DNA from: an uncultured Clostridia bacterium
GTDB taxonomy: Bacteria > Bacillota > Clostridia > Christensenellales > Borkfalkiaceae
DNA: 64,000 nt
Assembly: GCA_934247935.1 (NCBI GenBank)
Contig: CAKQKE010000004.1
Location: forward strand, 1 to 64,000
Direction of reading: 5' to 3'
Part shown: piece after piece, positions 8,438-18,044 of the stretch
Position numbering within the stretch: position 1 is the first letter of the stretch
Layout of the letters: each line of letters opens with the position of its first letter
Position numbers and translations under genes: made by a program
The notes under the pieces: model-generated
The model's input: the letters and a program-made list of their open reading frames with translations, nothing else
The model's database searches: none
Told to the model about the DNA's origin: nothing

Positions 8438-9139
8438 ATGATTTCGAGAAAAGAAGTAAAAGACCCGCAAAAACGCATACTTTCGGCGTGCGTGCGTATG
8501 TTTATCGAAAAGGGATTTAAACAAACCACGATGATGGACATTTTAAAGGAGGCGGACGTATCGGCGGGCACGTTTCAAAACGCCTTTCACACAAAAGACG
8601 GGGTGTTGTTTTCGCTGGTGGAGTTTATGTTTGACAAGCAATTTGCAATGGCGCGCTCGGCACTCGGTAAAGAAAACGACGTTGTCGTTTATGCGATAGA
8701 GACGGCAATTCAGTTGGCGATTACCGAATTTAACGAAAATATAAACGAAATTTATATCGAAGCATACACACAACCTAAACTTTGCGAATATATATGTCAA
8801 ATGACGGCTAAAGAAAACGCAAAGTTTTTCGTTCGATACAATCCCGATTGGACGGACAGCGATTTTTACGAAGCGGAACTCGGCTCGTCGGGTATGATGC
8901 GCTCGTTTATGGTGCGCCGATGCGACGTTTATTTCACTTTAAAGAAAAAGACCGAGCGGTTTTTGCGCATGGCTTTCGACGTGTATCACGTGCCGACGGA
9001 GGTTGCCGAAAGTGCAATCGCCACGGTTGCGGCAATGGACATTGTCGCTACGGCAAGCAGGGTGTTTAAACAGTTGTTTGCGATGCTTGAAATGACTTTC
9101 GATTTTAAATTTTCGTGTGAAAACACCTCTGAAACTTAA
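8438..9139 (+). CDS. TetR/AcrR-family transcriptional regulator
   Basis: A 233-residue regulator. The N-terminal TetR helix-turn-helix is clear: RILSACVRMFIEKGFKQTTMMDILKEADVSAGTFQNAFHTKDGVL (about residues 12-57). The all-helical C-terminal domain should bind an unknown ligand. CAGGAG precedes the ATG. A perfect 7-bp palindrome overlaps the predicted promoter. No efflux pump is adjacent; the next genes are two lipoproteins 190 bp away, which could be its targets, but nothing shows this. Confidence 0.88.
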   Translation: MISRKEVKDPQKRILSACVRMFIEKGFKQTTMMDILKEADVSAGTFQNAFHTKDGVLFSLVEFMFDKQFAMARSALGKENDVVVYAIETAIQLAITEFNENINEIYIEAYTQPKLCEYICQMTAKENAKFFVRYNPDWTDSDFYEAELGSSGMMRSFMVRRCDVYFTLKKKTERFLRMAFDVYHVPTEVAESAIATVAAMDIVATASRVFKQLFAMLEMTFDFKFSCENTSET

Positions 9140-9332
9140 AGATTATAGCAAAATAAAAAAGTTTAAGCCGCAAGGCGTAACAACAAATTAAACAAAGCGT
9201 AAATTAAAATCAAACGATTTATTTAAATGTAAAGTTAAATAAAAACAAAATAAAATAGTTGTTAAGTTGCGATGTTTAAATAAAAAATCGTGAAACCTGA
9301 ACTAAAAAATAAATAAAAAACGGAGAAGAGAG

Positions 9333-12134
9333 ATGAAAAAATTAGTTGTTGTATTGATGATGCTTGTCGTTGTGTTTTCTTTTCCCTCCTTTGCCGCGTG
9401 CGGGAAAAAGAAGAAAAAGACTTACACGCAAAGCGAAAACGCCGCCTATTGGATTAAAGGCAGGGACGAAACGTTAAACTACAAAGGCAAATTTACCTTA
9501 AAGCGTGTTGAAGAAAACGAAGAAAACGGTAAAAAATACAAAAGCGTTTTGAGCGAATCCTGGGACGGCGGCGAAAAATATTATCACCTTTACAATCATT
9601 ACGGCGCAGAAAGCGGCGATTACGTAATGGACGACGAGTCTACGTACGTTTTGCAGCCCGCATTAAACGGAGATATAAAGTGCGGCAGACTGTTTAGTTA
9701 CGGCTGGGATGAAGACGAAGAAAAATATACCAAATCGGCGCGGTACGTAAGCCCTGATTATTTCTCGTACGAAATGTTGCAATTTACTCCGGGCGAAATG
9801 CTTGACGATTACGGTGTCCAAGAGGGCAACGATTTAAATAGTTTAGTAGAAGACATTAAAGCGTTTTTTGCCGAAGACGGCGGCGAAGAGCCTCAAACGA
9901 TTGAATTCAAAAAAAATTCCGACGGTTCGGTTTCGCTCAATATAAAATATATCACTGAGGGTCAAACCGATTATTCCGACGAAGAAAACTATTCGTTTAA
10001 ATCGACGGGCTTTTTTTCGCTCACGGTAAAAGACGGTAAAATCATAAGAACGACAGACGAAATAATCAGTGAAAATTTCTATACAGATTCGTCTAAAAAC
10101 ACATATGAAAAAACGTGTAGAGACAACGAAATAACTTACGAGTTCGACCAAAAAGGTCTCGACTCGATAAACACGACGACCGACGAAACAATCAACGCTT
10201 ATTACGTTGAGTTTAACGTACACGTCGAGGGTTGCGACACAAGTTTTATTTACGACGAAACGCTTTTCGGCGGTACCGTGACTGCGCAAGCCTTAACCGA
10301 CGATATTTTATCTCACGTGGGTAAATTCGTAAGGGGAGGCAGCGAAGAAGGGATGTTCGACCTTTATGCCGATAAGCAAATGACTAAACCGTTTACAAGC
10401 GTGGTTACCGATAAAGACGAATACGACATTTATCTCAAATTCTCCGCACCCGAGGGCAAAGCGATTGTAGTCACTATGGTCACCAATATCTACGACGATA
10501 AAGACGCGGTAGGTCTTCAAATTGCCTATCTTTGGGACGCAGGTAAAAGATTTTATCCCAGAGATACTTTAACAAACTATACGTTGTTGACTGTCGACGG
10601 GGTAAAACCGGAGTCATATAGTTCGTTTTTATGCCGGGACGGAGGAGTATATCGGGTGCTTTACGACGGCACTTATAACCAAACTCCGCCACAAGTGGAG
10701 CACGGACCGCTTCCCGATTGGGAATACAACGAGCAAGCGCATTGGCACGGTTGCAACGAGTGTCCCGACGAGCAGTTTAATTGGGGCTTGCACAACTTGA
10801 TTTATAAAGACGGCAAAAAGGTTTGCGAAGAGTGCGGATATACTCAGGAAATACCGCTCGAAGAAAACTTTTCCGATTTTTACAATGCTTATAAATATTC
10901 CGTCGGCTTTAAAGGAGAGGGATATTCGTATAAATATTATTACGAAGATTTAAATTACGACGAAGATTTAAAGACTTACGTAAAAGGAGGTTCGTTCACG
11001 GAATTCGAAACGTGTTTCGGCAACAGATATTTATATGATTGGATAAACACTATTGTTAAAGACGGCGTAGAAGTCGGGTCGATGAAAGAGACAAAAGCAC
11101 TCAAAACTGTCACCGTCGACGGAAAGTCGAGATTAAAAGAAATAACTATCGATTCTTCGGATAAAAGTCATGGAACGCTTAAAAGTCCGTCGGTAACGGC
11201 AGACTCTTACATAAGGTATTCGCCCACAAAATATAATTGGTTCGGAGATTTCGTCGTCAATCAGGAAGTAACTACTTATCAGGATTTTTGCTCGGCTTTA
11301 AGTGCGGCGTTCGAGGGCATTTATCAAGACGCGATGCTTGTCTCGTTGGATAAATATTCAATAAAGCGCAACGACGACGGCAGCGTTTCGTTGTTTTTCC
11401 GTACTTACCTTCAATTAAAAGACGAAGATAATTCCAATAACGATTACCGATACGATATATATATCCAACATTTTGAAATGGTCGCAAGCGGCGGTCGCAT
11501 CATAAAAATCGGCAGCGAAAATTCCCAAACCGTCGATTATAACGAAAGAAAAGACGTTTATGCTTACAACGAAGCGTGGTATTACGGTTATAGTTTTGAC
11601 GAAGAGGCATATAACGCAATTTCCGACGAAACCGAAACCACGAGCGACGAATACGTGAGCAGCATACAATTTTATATCAACGGATATAGTTATATGTACA
11701 GTTTATCCGATATAAAAATCGGCAGCACGGTTACGGCGTCGGACGCTAAAAACCATTTAGCCGACGTGGGCGAGGGTTGCACAAAGCCGTTGTTTGCTTA
11801 CAGCGTCGACCCGAATATGTTTAAAATTTACACCGATAAAGAAATGACGACCGAGTTTACGTCGCTTGTCGCCGAAGAAGAAAAATATAATTTATACGCA
11901 AAAATGATTGTGCCCGAGGGCAAAGCGATAGTGATATCCGTAAGGGAATTCGGCGACTCGCGCGCAATAGACTTATGTTATTTAAAAGACGTGGGCAGCG
12001 TGTTTAAAACGTCGATTTTAGGCAATACGTATCCTTTAATCGAGGCAGACGGGGTGCAAATTACCGATAACAGCCGACCCGAAATTACTTGCAGCGAAAG
12101 CAGAATTTACGTGGTCGTTTGCAAGGTGAGATAG
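9333..12134 (+). CDS. Large lipoprotein with two copies of an unknown module and a zinc-ribbon-like motif
   Basis: A 933-residue lipoprotein: signal peptide with lipobox (FAACGK, Cys about 23). It has two homologous halves. Each begins with a beta-rich part (LNYKGKFTLKR; YSVGFKGEGYSYKY) and ends with a module containing MFDLYADKQMTKPFTS or MFKIYTDKEMTTEFTS, then APEGKAIV or VPEGKAIV. Between the halves, near residues 465-510, lies a His/Cys cluster (HWHGCNEC ... LHNL ... CEECGY) that could bind zinc. The next gene has one further copy of the end module. Function is not recognised; it should face outward on the membrane. GGAGA lies upstream of the ATG. Confidence 0.75.
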   Translation: MKKLVVVLMMLVVVFSFPSFAACGKKKKKTYTQSENAAYWIKGRDETLNYKGKFTLKRVEENEENGKKYKSVLSESWDGGEKYYHLYNHYGAESGDYVMDDESTYVLQPALNGDIKCGRLFSYGWDEDEEKYTKSARYVSPDYFSYEMLQFTPGEMLDDYGVQEGNDLNSLVEDIKAFFAEDGGEEPQTIEFKKNSDGSVSLNIKYITEGQTDYSDEENYSFKSTGFFSLTVKDGKIIRTTDEIISENFYTDSSKNTYEKTCRDNEITYEFDQKGLDSINTTTDETINAYYVEFNVHVEGCDTSFIYDETLFGGTVTAQALTDDILSHVGKFVRGGSEEGMFDLYADKQMTKPFTSVVTDKDEYDIYLKFSAPEGKAIVVTMVTNIYDDKDAVGLQIAYLWDAGKRFYPRDTLTNYTLLTVDGVKPESYSSFLCRDGGVYRVLYDGTYNQTPPQVEHGPLPDWEYNEQAHWHGCNECPDEQFNWGLHNLIYKDGKKVCEECGYTQEIPLEENFSDFYNAYKYSVGFKGEGYSYKYYYEDLNYDEDLKTYVKGGSFTEFETCFGNRYLYDWINTIVKDGVEVGSMKETKALKTVTVDGKSRLKEITIDSSDKSHGTLKSPSVTADSYIRYSPTKYNWFGDFVVNQEVTTYQDFCSALSAAFEGIYQDAMLVSLDKYSIKRNDDGSVSLFFRTYLQLKDEDNSNNDYRYDIYIQHFEMVASGGRIIKIGSENSQTVDYNERKDVYAYNEAWYYGYSFDEEAYNAISDETETTSDEYVSSIQFYINGYSYMYSLSDIKIGSTVTASDAKNHLADVGEGCTKPLFAYSVDPNMFKIYTDKEMTTEFTSLVAEEEKYNLYAKMIVPEGKAIVISVREFGDSRAIDLCYLKDVGSVFKTSILGNTYPLIEADGVQITDNSRPEITCSESRIYVVVCKVR

Positions 12135-12376
12135 TAAAAAATAATGCGGTCGATATATTGAAATCGGTTATATAGAAATCGGTCTTTCGGCGTTTAAACG
12201 ATAGACAATATAAAAGATAAGTCGTCGATATTATAATGGCAATTATCAATTAATATATCGACGCGTAAATAAATTGAATTTTTAAAATTTAAAAGGGTTA
12301 AAAGCCGAAATGTTTTTTAAACCGATTTAGTTTTGACGGTTTAGAATTTACAAATCGGTTAAGGAGGTAAAAACTT

Positions 12377-13792
12377 ATGAAAAGAAAGTGCCACAAAATT
12401 ACCGCGCTTATCGCAACGGTGTTATGTTTTGCGTTTGCTTGCTCGCTTGTCGCATGCGGTAAAAAGCCGAGTTCTTCGGGTGGTCAGGCGAATGAATTTT
12501 CCGATTGGCTTGTAGGGTTAAATCACGCCATAAGTTACGACGGGGCATATACCACAGTCAGCACCGGTACGTCAAAGCAAACGGTCGGCGGAAAAACTTA
12601 CCAAACGAAAAGCATAGCCACCGAATCTTATGAAAGCAGTAAATTTTTGCGCATAACGCAATCGTACGCTTATGACGGAAAAGGAAATATCGAAGGAACG
12701 CCTTACAGAACCGATTCCGAGTGCGTAAAGGTTGTTGAAGACAATCAGGTGCAACGCAACAAGCGCGTGCGTGTTTCCGAAAGTGACACAACGGAGCGCG
12801 AAGGGGCGTGGGTGCGTCCGTCTTATGCGCAAGAAGTGACGAAACATTATTCGCCCGCGGTTGTGTCGAGTTTGTCCGAGTTTAAGGGCAAAACTTTAAG
12901 CGATTTAAAGAAAATGATTGCCGAATGGAACGAAGACGGTGACGATGCCGGTACTATTGCGGCTTATACAAAGACAAATAAAGACAAGTCGATTTCGCTT
13001 ATAGTCAATCGTGAAATGAACAAGGTAGACTCGGCAATGGGGACCGAAGAATGCGAATATTTGCGCTCGGAAATGAAAATGACGTTAAACGTTACGGTTA
13101 GCGGCGGAAAAATCGTAAAAGGCGTTATGACTTACACGATAAATACTATTTGTTCCGACGCAACTAAAAACGTTTCAATGCAAATGGAAGAAGTTTCTTT
13201 AATTTCATACGAATTTGCTTCCGAAAAGTACAATGCGTTCGACATGACGACCGACACAACCGAAAACGTTTATACCTCCCTTTTAAATTTGGTAATAGAC
13301 GGATATGAATACGGTTATCTCGATTTTCCGCTCGTCGGCGAAGAATATACGCTCGAACAAGCGAAAAACGCATTCTCGTCGAGTTATATAATCGAGCGCG
13401 ATTTTGAAAACGTGGATGTAGACTATGAAGATTTGTTTACGTTTTATACCGATAAAGAAATGACTCAACTTTTCACGGGCTTTGACGCAATAGAGGAGTA
13501 TCCCACATTGTACGTAAAAATCAATCAGCCGCAAGATACGGCTTTGATATTCGGATTGTATGAAAGCGACGGTAAACAAAAACTTAAAAGGGCGTACATA
13601 TGCGACGCCGGCGATACGTTTAAGGTGGGCGATCAAGGCGAAGGTTTATACTCGCACGAACCCGAATACAACGCCGTTTCCATAAACGGGACTCCGCTCG
13701 AAAAAGTAGGTCCCACAAGTTTTGTGGTCGAGGCAAACAAGACTTACGTTGTAGTAATGGTCTATAACGATAAAAATCAAACAATGGGATAA
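12377..13792 (+). CDS. Lipoprotein related to the upstream 933-residue lipoprotein
   Basis: A 471-residue lipoprotein with signal peptide and lipobox (SLVACGKK, Cys about 27). Its body (NHAISYDGAYTTVSTGTSK ...) is similar in layout to one half of the upstream protein, and the C-terminal module is shared (LFTFYTDKEMTQLFTGF ... CDAGDTFKVGDQ). The pair therefore comes from duplication. AGGAGG precedes the ATG. A 14-bp hairpin with a T tract follows about 100 bp after the stop. Function unknown; a binding role at the surface is possible but not shown. Confidence 0.75.
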   Translation: MKRKCHKITALIATVLCFAFACSLVACGKKPSSSGGQANEFSDWLVGLNHAISYDGAYTTVSTGTSKQTVGGKTYQTKSIATESYESSKFLRITQSYAYDGKGNIEGTPYRTDSECVKVVEDNQVQRNKRVRVSESDTTEREGAWVRPSYAQEVTKHYSPAVVSSLSEFKGKTLSDLKKMIAEWNEDGDDAGTIAAYTKTNKDKSISLIVNREMNKVDSAMGTEECEYLRSEMKMTLNVTVSGGKIVKGVMTYTINTICSDATKNVSMQMEEVSLISYEFASEKYNAFDMTTDTTENVYTSLLNLVIDGYEYGYLDFPLVGEEYTLEQAKNAFSSSYIIERDFENVDVDYEDLFTFYTDKEMTQLFTGFDAIEEYPTLYVKINQPQDTALIFGLYESDGKQKLKRAYICDAGDTFKVGDQGEGLYSHEPEYNAVSINGTPLEKVGPTSFVVEANKTYVVVMVYNDKNQTMG

Positions 13793-13892
13793 ACACAAAT
13801 AGAAATTTGCCTGTCGTTTTACAATAAACGGTTGCGGTGAAATTGACATGTTTATCCGGAATCGAGGTTATTACAGTACCATAAAAGGGGTT

Positions 13893-13932
13893 ATGCACTC
13901 GGCAAACGAGATATTTGCCGAGTGCATTTTTT
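13893..13932 (+). terminator. Strong rho-independent terminator
   Basis: ATGCACTCGGCAAA (13893-13906) pairs perfectly with 13914-13927 around a 7-nt loop and is followed by TTTTT. It ends the transcript of the lipoprotein gene at 12377-13792. Confidence 0.85.
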
Positions 13933-14126
13933 ATCATGAATTGTCATTTATATATAATGTGCAAAATATAATGTGCAAAAACCGGGCGTGGATAAGGTTG
14001 AATTATTTGCCCGGATCGGAGTATAGAAAAGTGAAATCAGGTTATTTGTGGAATGAAATAGTATTAAAACAAAAAAACGTTTTACAAACAAGGTATTCGG
14101 CAAAGCGATTAATTTTCATAAAGTGC

Positions 14127-14154
14127 TTGACAAAACGACAAAATATTGTATAAT
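14127..14154 (+). promoter_or_regulatory. Promoter of the six-helix membrane protein gene
   Basis: TTGACA (14127-14132), 16-bp spacer, TATAAT (14149-14154); start codon 52 bp downstream. The rest of 13793-14206 holds only the terminator above. Confidence 0.75.
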
Positions 14155-14206
14155 CCAATTATAATATAATATATTATAATATTATGTCAAAAAGAGGAGG
14201 AAAGAA

Positions 14207-14869
14207 ATGAAAAAGTTAACCGATTATTTAAAACCGAATATTTTGATTATTTTTGGTGCTCTTTTGTTTATTTATTATCTGAACTGGCTGTCTTACGGCG
14301 GCGCATTACTTGGTATCGGAATAAGTGCGATAATTATATCTGCTTATTATTTAACTGCCGGCATATTACTTGTTTTGATAGGCGACAAACTTCTGCCGAA
14401 AGCGCATAAGATTTTCAATTTAATTTCGGTAGTGCTGTTTGCGATTTTTATGTTCGTTTACTTTTTGATTGTGACTGTTAATGCTGCAAGCCTTATGGGG
14501 CCGACGGCTTGGATAATTAAAATTTTAAGTATGGCGGCATCGCTTGCGCTTATCATAATATACATTGTTTCAAAATTTTCTTCCGAATCCAACGTTATTC
14601 GTTTTGCGCAACTTGTTTCATTGGTTTTTGTTTTAGCGTTGCTTTTGGATATTTTATTTAACCTTGACGGCGAGGCCAAAGTTTTGGGAAGTATTGATGT
14701 TCTTACGGTTGTAATTTACGGAATTTATTCCTTCTATCTTTTCAGTTCTTTTGAAAAACCCGGTGAAATTTCAAACAAAAATGAAGAAATCGAGCAAGGA
14801 AAAGTTGAAACAGAAGAAACTAAACAGGAAGAAATTAAGGCAGAAGAAATGAGTGAAAACTTATCTTAA
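14207..14869 (+). CDS. Six-helix membrane protein with acidic C-terminal tail
   Basis: A 220-residue integral membrane protein. Hydrophobic segments lie near residues 11-32, 37-57, 68-90, 97-119, 127-146 and 155-178. The last 40 residues are a Glu/Lys-rich tail (NKNEEIEQGKVETEETKQEE) expected to be cytoplasmic and disordered. No transport or enzyme motif is visible and I do not recognise the family. A good SD (GAGGAGG) and promoter precede it, and a 50-bp perfect palindrome follows, so it is a single-gene unit. Confidence 0.7.
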   Translation: MKKLTDYLKPNILIIFGALLFIYYLNWLSYGGALLGIGISAIIISAYYLTAGILLVLIGDKLLPKAHKIFNLISVVLFAIFMFVYFLIVTVNAASLMGPTAWIIKILSMAASLALIIIYIVSKFSSESNVIRFAQLVSLVFVLALLLDILFNLDGEAKVLGSIDVLTVVIYGIYSFYLFSSFEKPGEISNKNEEIEQGKVETEETKQEEIKAEEMSENLS

Positions 14870-14880
14870 TTCGTTATATT

Positions 14881-14930
14881 AAATAAAGTGCGGCAAATAA
14901 AGGAATTCCTTTATTTGCCGCACTTTATTT
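14881..14930 (+). terminator. 50-bp perfect palindrome, terminator
   Basis: Bases 14881-14905 are exactly the reverse complement of 14906-14930 (core AAGTGCGGCAAATAAAGG / CCTTTATTTGCCGCACTT). The stem needs only a few central bases for its loop and ends in CTTTATTT. It lies 11 bp after the stop of the membrane protein gene. Confidence 0.85.
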
Positions 14931-15095
14931 GTTTATACAGAAAAACGTGCAATAATTTCTTTTAATGTAAAAACTGACAAAACTCCGTTATATAATGAAG
15001 TTTATGCATAAAATATTTCAATATGCGAAAAAAGACAAATGCTGTTGTTGTAATGCCAATGTCTATTCGGCAAAACAAGCAAGTGATATTTTTTG

Positions 15096-15124
15096 TTGAA
15101 AAATCGGCACTGTTGTGTTATAAT
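15096..15124 (+). promoter_or_regulatory. Promoter of the helicase gene
   Basis: TTGAAA (15096-15101), 17-bp spacer, TATAAT (15119-15124), leaving a leader of about 125 nt. Otherwise 14931-15257 contains nothing recognisable. Confidence 0.65.
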
Positions 15125-15257
15125 AAAAAACGACATAAAAATTGTTTGTTATAAAGCAATAAATTTTTGAAACGACAAAAACCTCGCCGTTTTAGATTTT
15201 AGGGTTTAAATTATTCGGCGAACAGTTTTAAAGCAAGTTTGCATAAAGGATTTTTTA

Positions 15258-17888
15258 ATGGAAACGTTAGATAAAATGCGCTTTAAAGGTACTTTCAGGG
15301 ATTATCAACAACGAGTTCTGGATAAAACAGAAAAGTATTTAAAGGACGGAAAAATCAATATAGTAGCCGCACCCGGCAGCGGAAAAACCGTTTTGGGGCT
15401 TGAAATTATACGCCGAGCAGGCAATCCGTGTATAATATTTTCGCCTACTACCGCCATACGCAGACAATGGGGCAGCAGATTTAAAGAAATGTTTTTGGAT
15501 AATCCCGACGACTATCAAACGCTTTTTTCGGAAAATTTACATGATATAAAAATAATTAATTCCGTCACTTATCAGGCACTTTATACGGCTGTCGAAAAAG
15601 TTTCCGCAAGCGACGATGACGACGCGGACTGTTCGGACGTGGATATTTTTGCCGAAATAAAAGATTTCGGTATAAAAACGATTTGTCTCGACGAGGCGCA
15701 TCACCTTAAAAACGAGTGGCAAAAGGCACTTGAAAAGTTTATTTCCGCACTCGATAAAGACGTAAAAATAATTTCTCTCACGGCGACGCCGCCATATGAT
15801 TCCGACCTTTCCGAGTGGAACAGATACGTAAAAATTTGCGGAGAAATCGACGAAGAAATTTTTGTGCCTGAACTTGTGGGGCGCAATACGCTTTGCCCGC
15901 ATCAGGATTATATTTATTTCAATTATCCGTCGAAAGAAGAGATTTCAAATTTCCAAAAACATAAAGAAAATGCCTTGTTTACACTTGACGTATTGAGTAA
16001 AAACGACATTTTTCGCAAATTAAGCGACACTTTAAACGGCGAAAAAGATTACGATAAGTTGTTTTCGTCGGTAAAAGAATACGTTGCGCTTTGCGTGCTT
16101 TTAAAATATTTTGGTTACGAATCGGATAAGCGACTTATAAAAGCGTTGACGGCAAAAAGGGGTTTGCCAAAATTTAAAATGAGTTATGCCGAGACTGCGC
16201 TGCAATTTCTTTTGGACGGAGACTTGATAACGCAAGAACAAAAGACGGAAATTATAAATATTTTAAAAAGCAACTCGGTTTACGAAAAGAAAAAAGTTGC
16301 ACTCGACCTCAACGAAAAATTAAAAAGGTCGCTTATTTCATCTGTGGGTAAACTCGAAAGCATAAAGACGATTGTCTCGTCCGAAATTATAAATTTGGGC
16401 GATAAACTCCGCATGCTTATACTCACCGATTACATAAAAAAAGAGAGCCTTTCAAACGTTGCGTTTGAAAATCAATTTAATTCGGTAAACATAGTCAGTA
16501 TTTTCGAGTCGGTAAGGCGCGGTTGTCCCGAGGCGAAAATAGGCGTGCTTTCGGGTTCGCTTGTGATTTTGCCCGAATTTATCGATTTGTCTGGCGAAAA
16601 ATGCAAAACCGAAGAAATACAAGGCACCGGATATAATGTAGTCGAATTTCAAGGGAATACCCATAGAAGCGTAGATTTTGTGGGAAAACTTTTCGAGCAG
16701 GGCAAAATACAAATTCTCATCGGTACAAAGTCGCTACTCGGCGAGGGGTGGGATTCGCCGTGCATAAATTCGCTTATAATGGCGAGTTTTGTCGGTAGTT
16801 TCGTGCTTTCAAACCAGATGCGGGGCAGGGCGATTAGAATTGATAAAAACGACCCCGACAAAACGGCGAATATCTGGCATCTCGTGACGATAGAGCCCGA
16901 ATATTTATTTAAAGAAAAACTTTCCGAGCGGGTCTCGGAGTATTTAAACGAAGATTACACCGAAATTCACTCTTACGATTACGACATAATGAAAAGGCGT
17001 TTCGACACTTTTATGGGACCCGATTACACGAGCGGCGTAATTGAAAGCGGAATTGAAAGAATTAAGGCAATCAAGCCGCCCTTCAACAAAAACGGCATAG
17101 AAAAAATCAATGCCGAAATGCTTTTTTTAGCGGCAAACCGCGCCGCAGTCAAGCAAAAATGGAACAACGAAGTATCGAGCGGGTCGTTTGCGGTAAGTTC
17201 TGAAATAAACGTGCCAAAAGAAGAAAAAGTACCCGTGTTTACTTTTTGGAACGCCTTTTTCTGCGTAATGCTTTTGGCGGTGCAAACGTCGCTTTTGGGC
17301 ACAACGGTTAACGCAATCGCGGTAAAACAGAACCCCGCAGTGGGGCTTGTGTGCGTGCTTATTACGCTTGCTTTGTGTTCGCCGGTGTACAAACTTGCAA
17401 AAATGATTTTGTCGCATATAAACCCCGCCAACTCGATAAAAACGCTGGGCAAAGCCGTGTACAAAACTTTGTGCGAGTGCGATTTGATTTCTCCGTCGGC
17501 AAAGGTAGAGACGCTTACCGATAAAGACACTTTTTCGGTTATGGTACAGTTGAGAAACGCAAGCGTACACGACCAGAACGTGTTTAACGCGGCGATGACG
17601 GAAATGCTTTCTCCCATAGAAAACCCGAGGTATATTTTAATAGCGAAGGGCTTTTGCAATGCTTATAACTACACGATGTCGTTTGCCTGTCCGTCGGTTA
17701 TCGGTAAAAAGAAAGAATACGTCGAAATTTTAGCCGAACAGTTGAAAAATACCACGGGTAAATTTCAACCCGTGTACGCACATTCGGAAGACGGTAGGTC
17801 GCTTATACTTAAATGCCGAAAACGCTCTTATATATCTTTAAACGAAAAAGCCATACGAAAAGGATATAAAGTTTCGCATTGGGAATAA
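15258..17888 (+). CDS. Superfamily 2 DEAH helicase with C-terminal membrane hairpin
   Basis: An 876-residue SF2 helicase/translocase. Visible motifs: FRDYQQRVL near 13-21, motif I APGSGKT (38-44), Ia FSPTTAIRRQW, motif II LDEAHHL (about 147), motif III LTATPP (about 173), motif V GTKSLLGEGWDSP (about 488) and motif VI QMRGRAIRID (about 520). A helical insert separates the two RecA-like domains. After them, two hydrophobic segments (about 661-690 and 694-712) form a likely membrane hairpin, followed by a soluble domain of about 160 residues that I do not recognise (VMVQLRNASVHDQNVFNAAM). AAAGGA precedes the ATG. It has its own promoter and terminator and no nuclease or methyltransferase partner in view. 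Confidence 0.85.
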   Translation: METLDKMRFKGTFRDYQQRVLDKTEKYLKDGKINIVAAPGSGKTVLGLEIIRRAGNPCIIFSPTTAIRRQWGSRFKEMFLDNPDDYQTLFSENLHDIKIINSVTYQALYTAVEKVSASDDDDADCSDVDIFAEIKDFGIKTICLDEAHHLKNEWQKALEKFISALDKDVKIISLTATPPYDSDLSEWNRYVKICGEIDEEIFVPELVGRNTLCPHQDYIYFNYPSKEEISNFQKHKENALFTLDVLSKNDIFRKLSDTLNGEKDYDKLFSSVKEYVALCVLLKYFGYESDKRLIKALTAKRGLPKFKMSYAETALQFLLDGDLITQEQKTEIINILKSNSVYEKKKVALDLNEKLKRSLISSVGKLESIKTIVSSEIINLGDKLRMLILTDYIKKESLSNVAFENQFNSVNIVSIFESVRRGCPEAKIGVLSGSLVILPEFIDLSGEKCKTEEIQGTGYNVVEFQGNTHRSVDFVGKLFEQGKIQILIGTKSLLGEGWDSPCINSLIMASFVGSFVLSNQMRGRAIRIDKNDPDKTANIWHLVTIEPEYLFKEKLSERVSEYLNEDYTEIHSYDYDIMKRRFDTFMGPDYTSGVIESGIERIKAIKPPFNKNGIEKINAEMLFLAANRAAVKQKWNNEVSSGSFAVSSEINVPKEEKVPVFTFWNAFFCVMLLAVQTSLLGTTVNAIAVKQNPAVGLVCVLITLALCSPVYKLAKMILSHINPANSIKTLGKAVYKTLCECDLISPSAKVETLTDKDTFSVMVQLRNASVHDQNVFNAAMTEMLSPIENPRYILIAKGFCNAYNYTMSFACPSVIGKKKEYVEILAEQLKNTTGKFQPVYAHSEDGRSLILKCRKRSYISLNEKAIRKGYKVSHWE

Positions 17889-17937
17889 AAACGGTAAAAT
17901 ATATGGTAAAATATATAATATAATATCTGAAGTAATC

Positions 17938-17978
17938 AAAAAACGGAAACAACCTTATTAAGGAAGTCTCCGTTTTTT
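17938..17978. terminator. Terminator hairpin between convergent genes
   Basis: AAAAAACGGA and TCCGTTTTTT pair around an inner CCTT/AAGG stem. It has A and T tracts on both sides and can serve the helicase gene (plus) and the rsuA-type gene (minus). Confidence 0.65.
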
Positions 17979-18044
17979 AATTTTAAATTTATGAATATTG
18001 CCGTTTGCGGCGGTTTGTCAAAGTGTGGCGTGTTTAAAGTTTGA

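Noticed and set aside
13848..14153. 101-residue open frame after the second lipoprotein gene
   Set aside because: It runs through a perfect terminator hairpin and a promoter region, and has no SD site.
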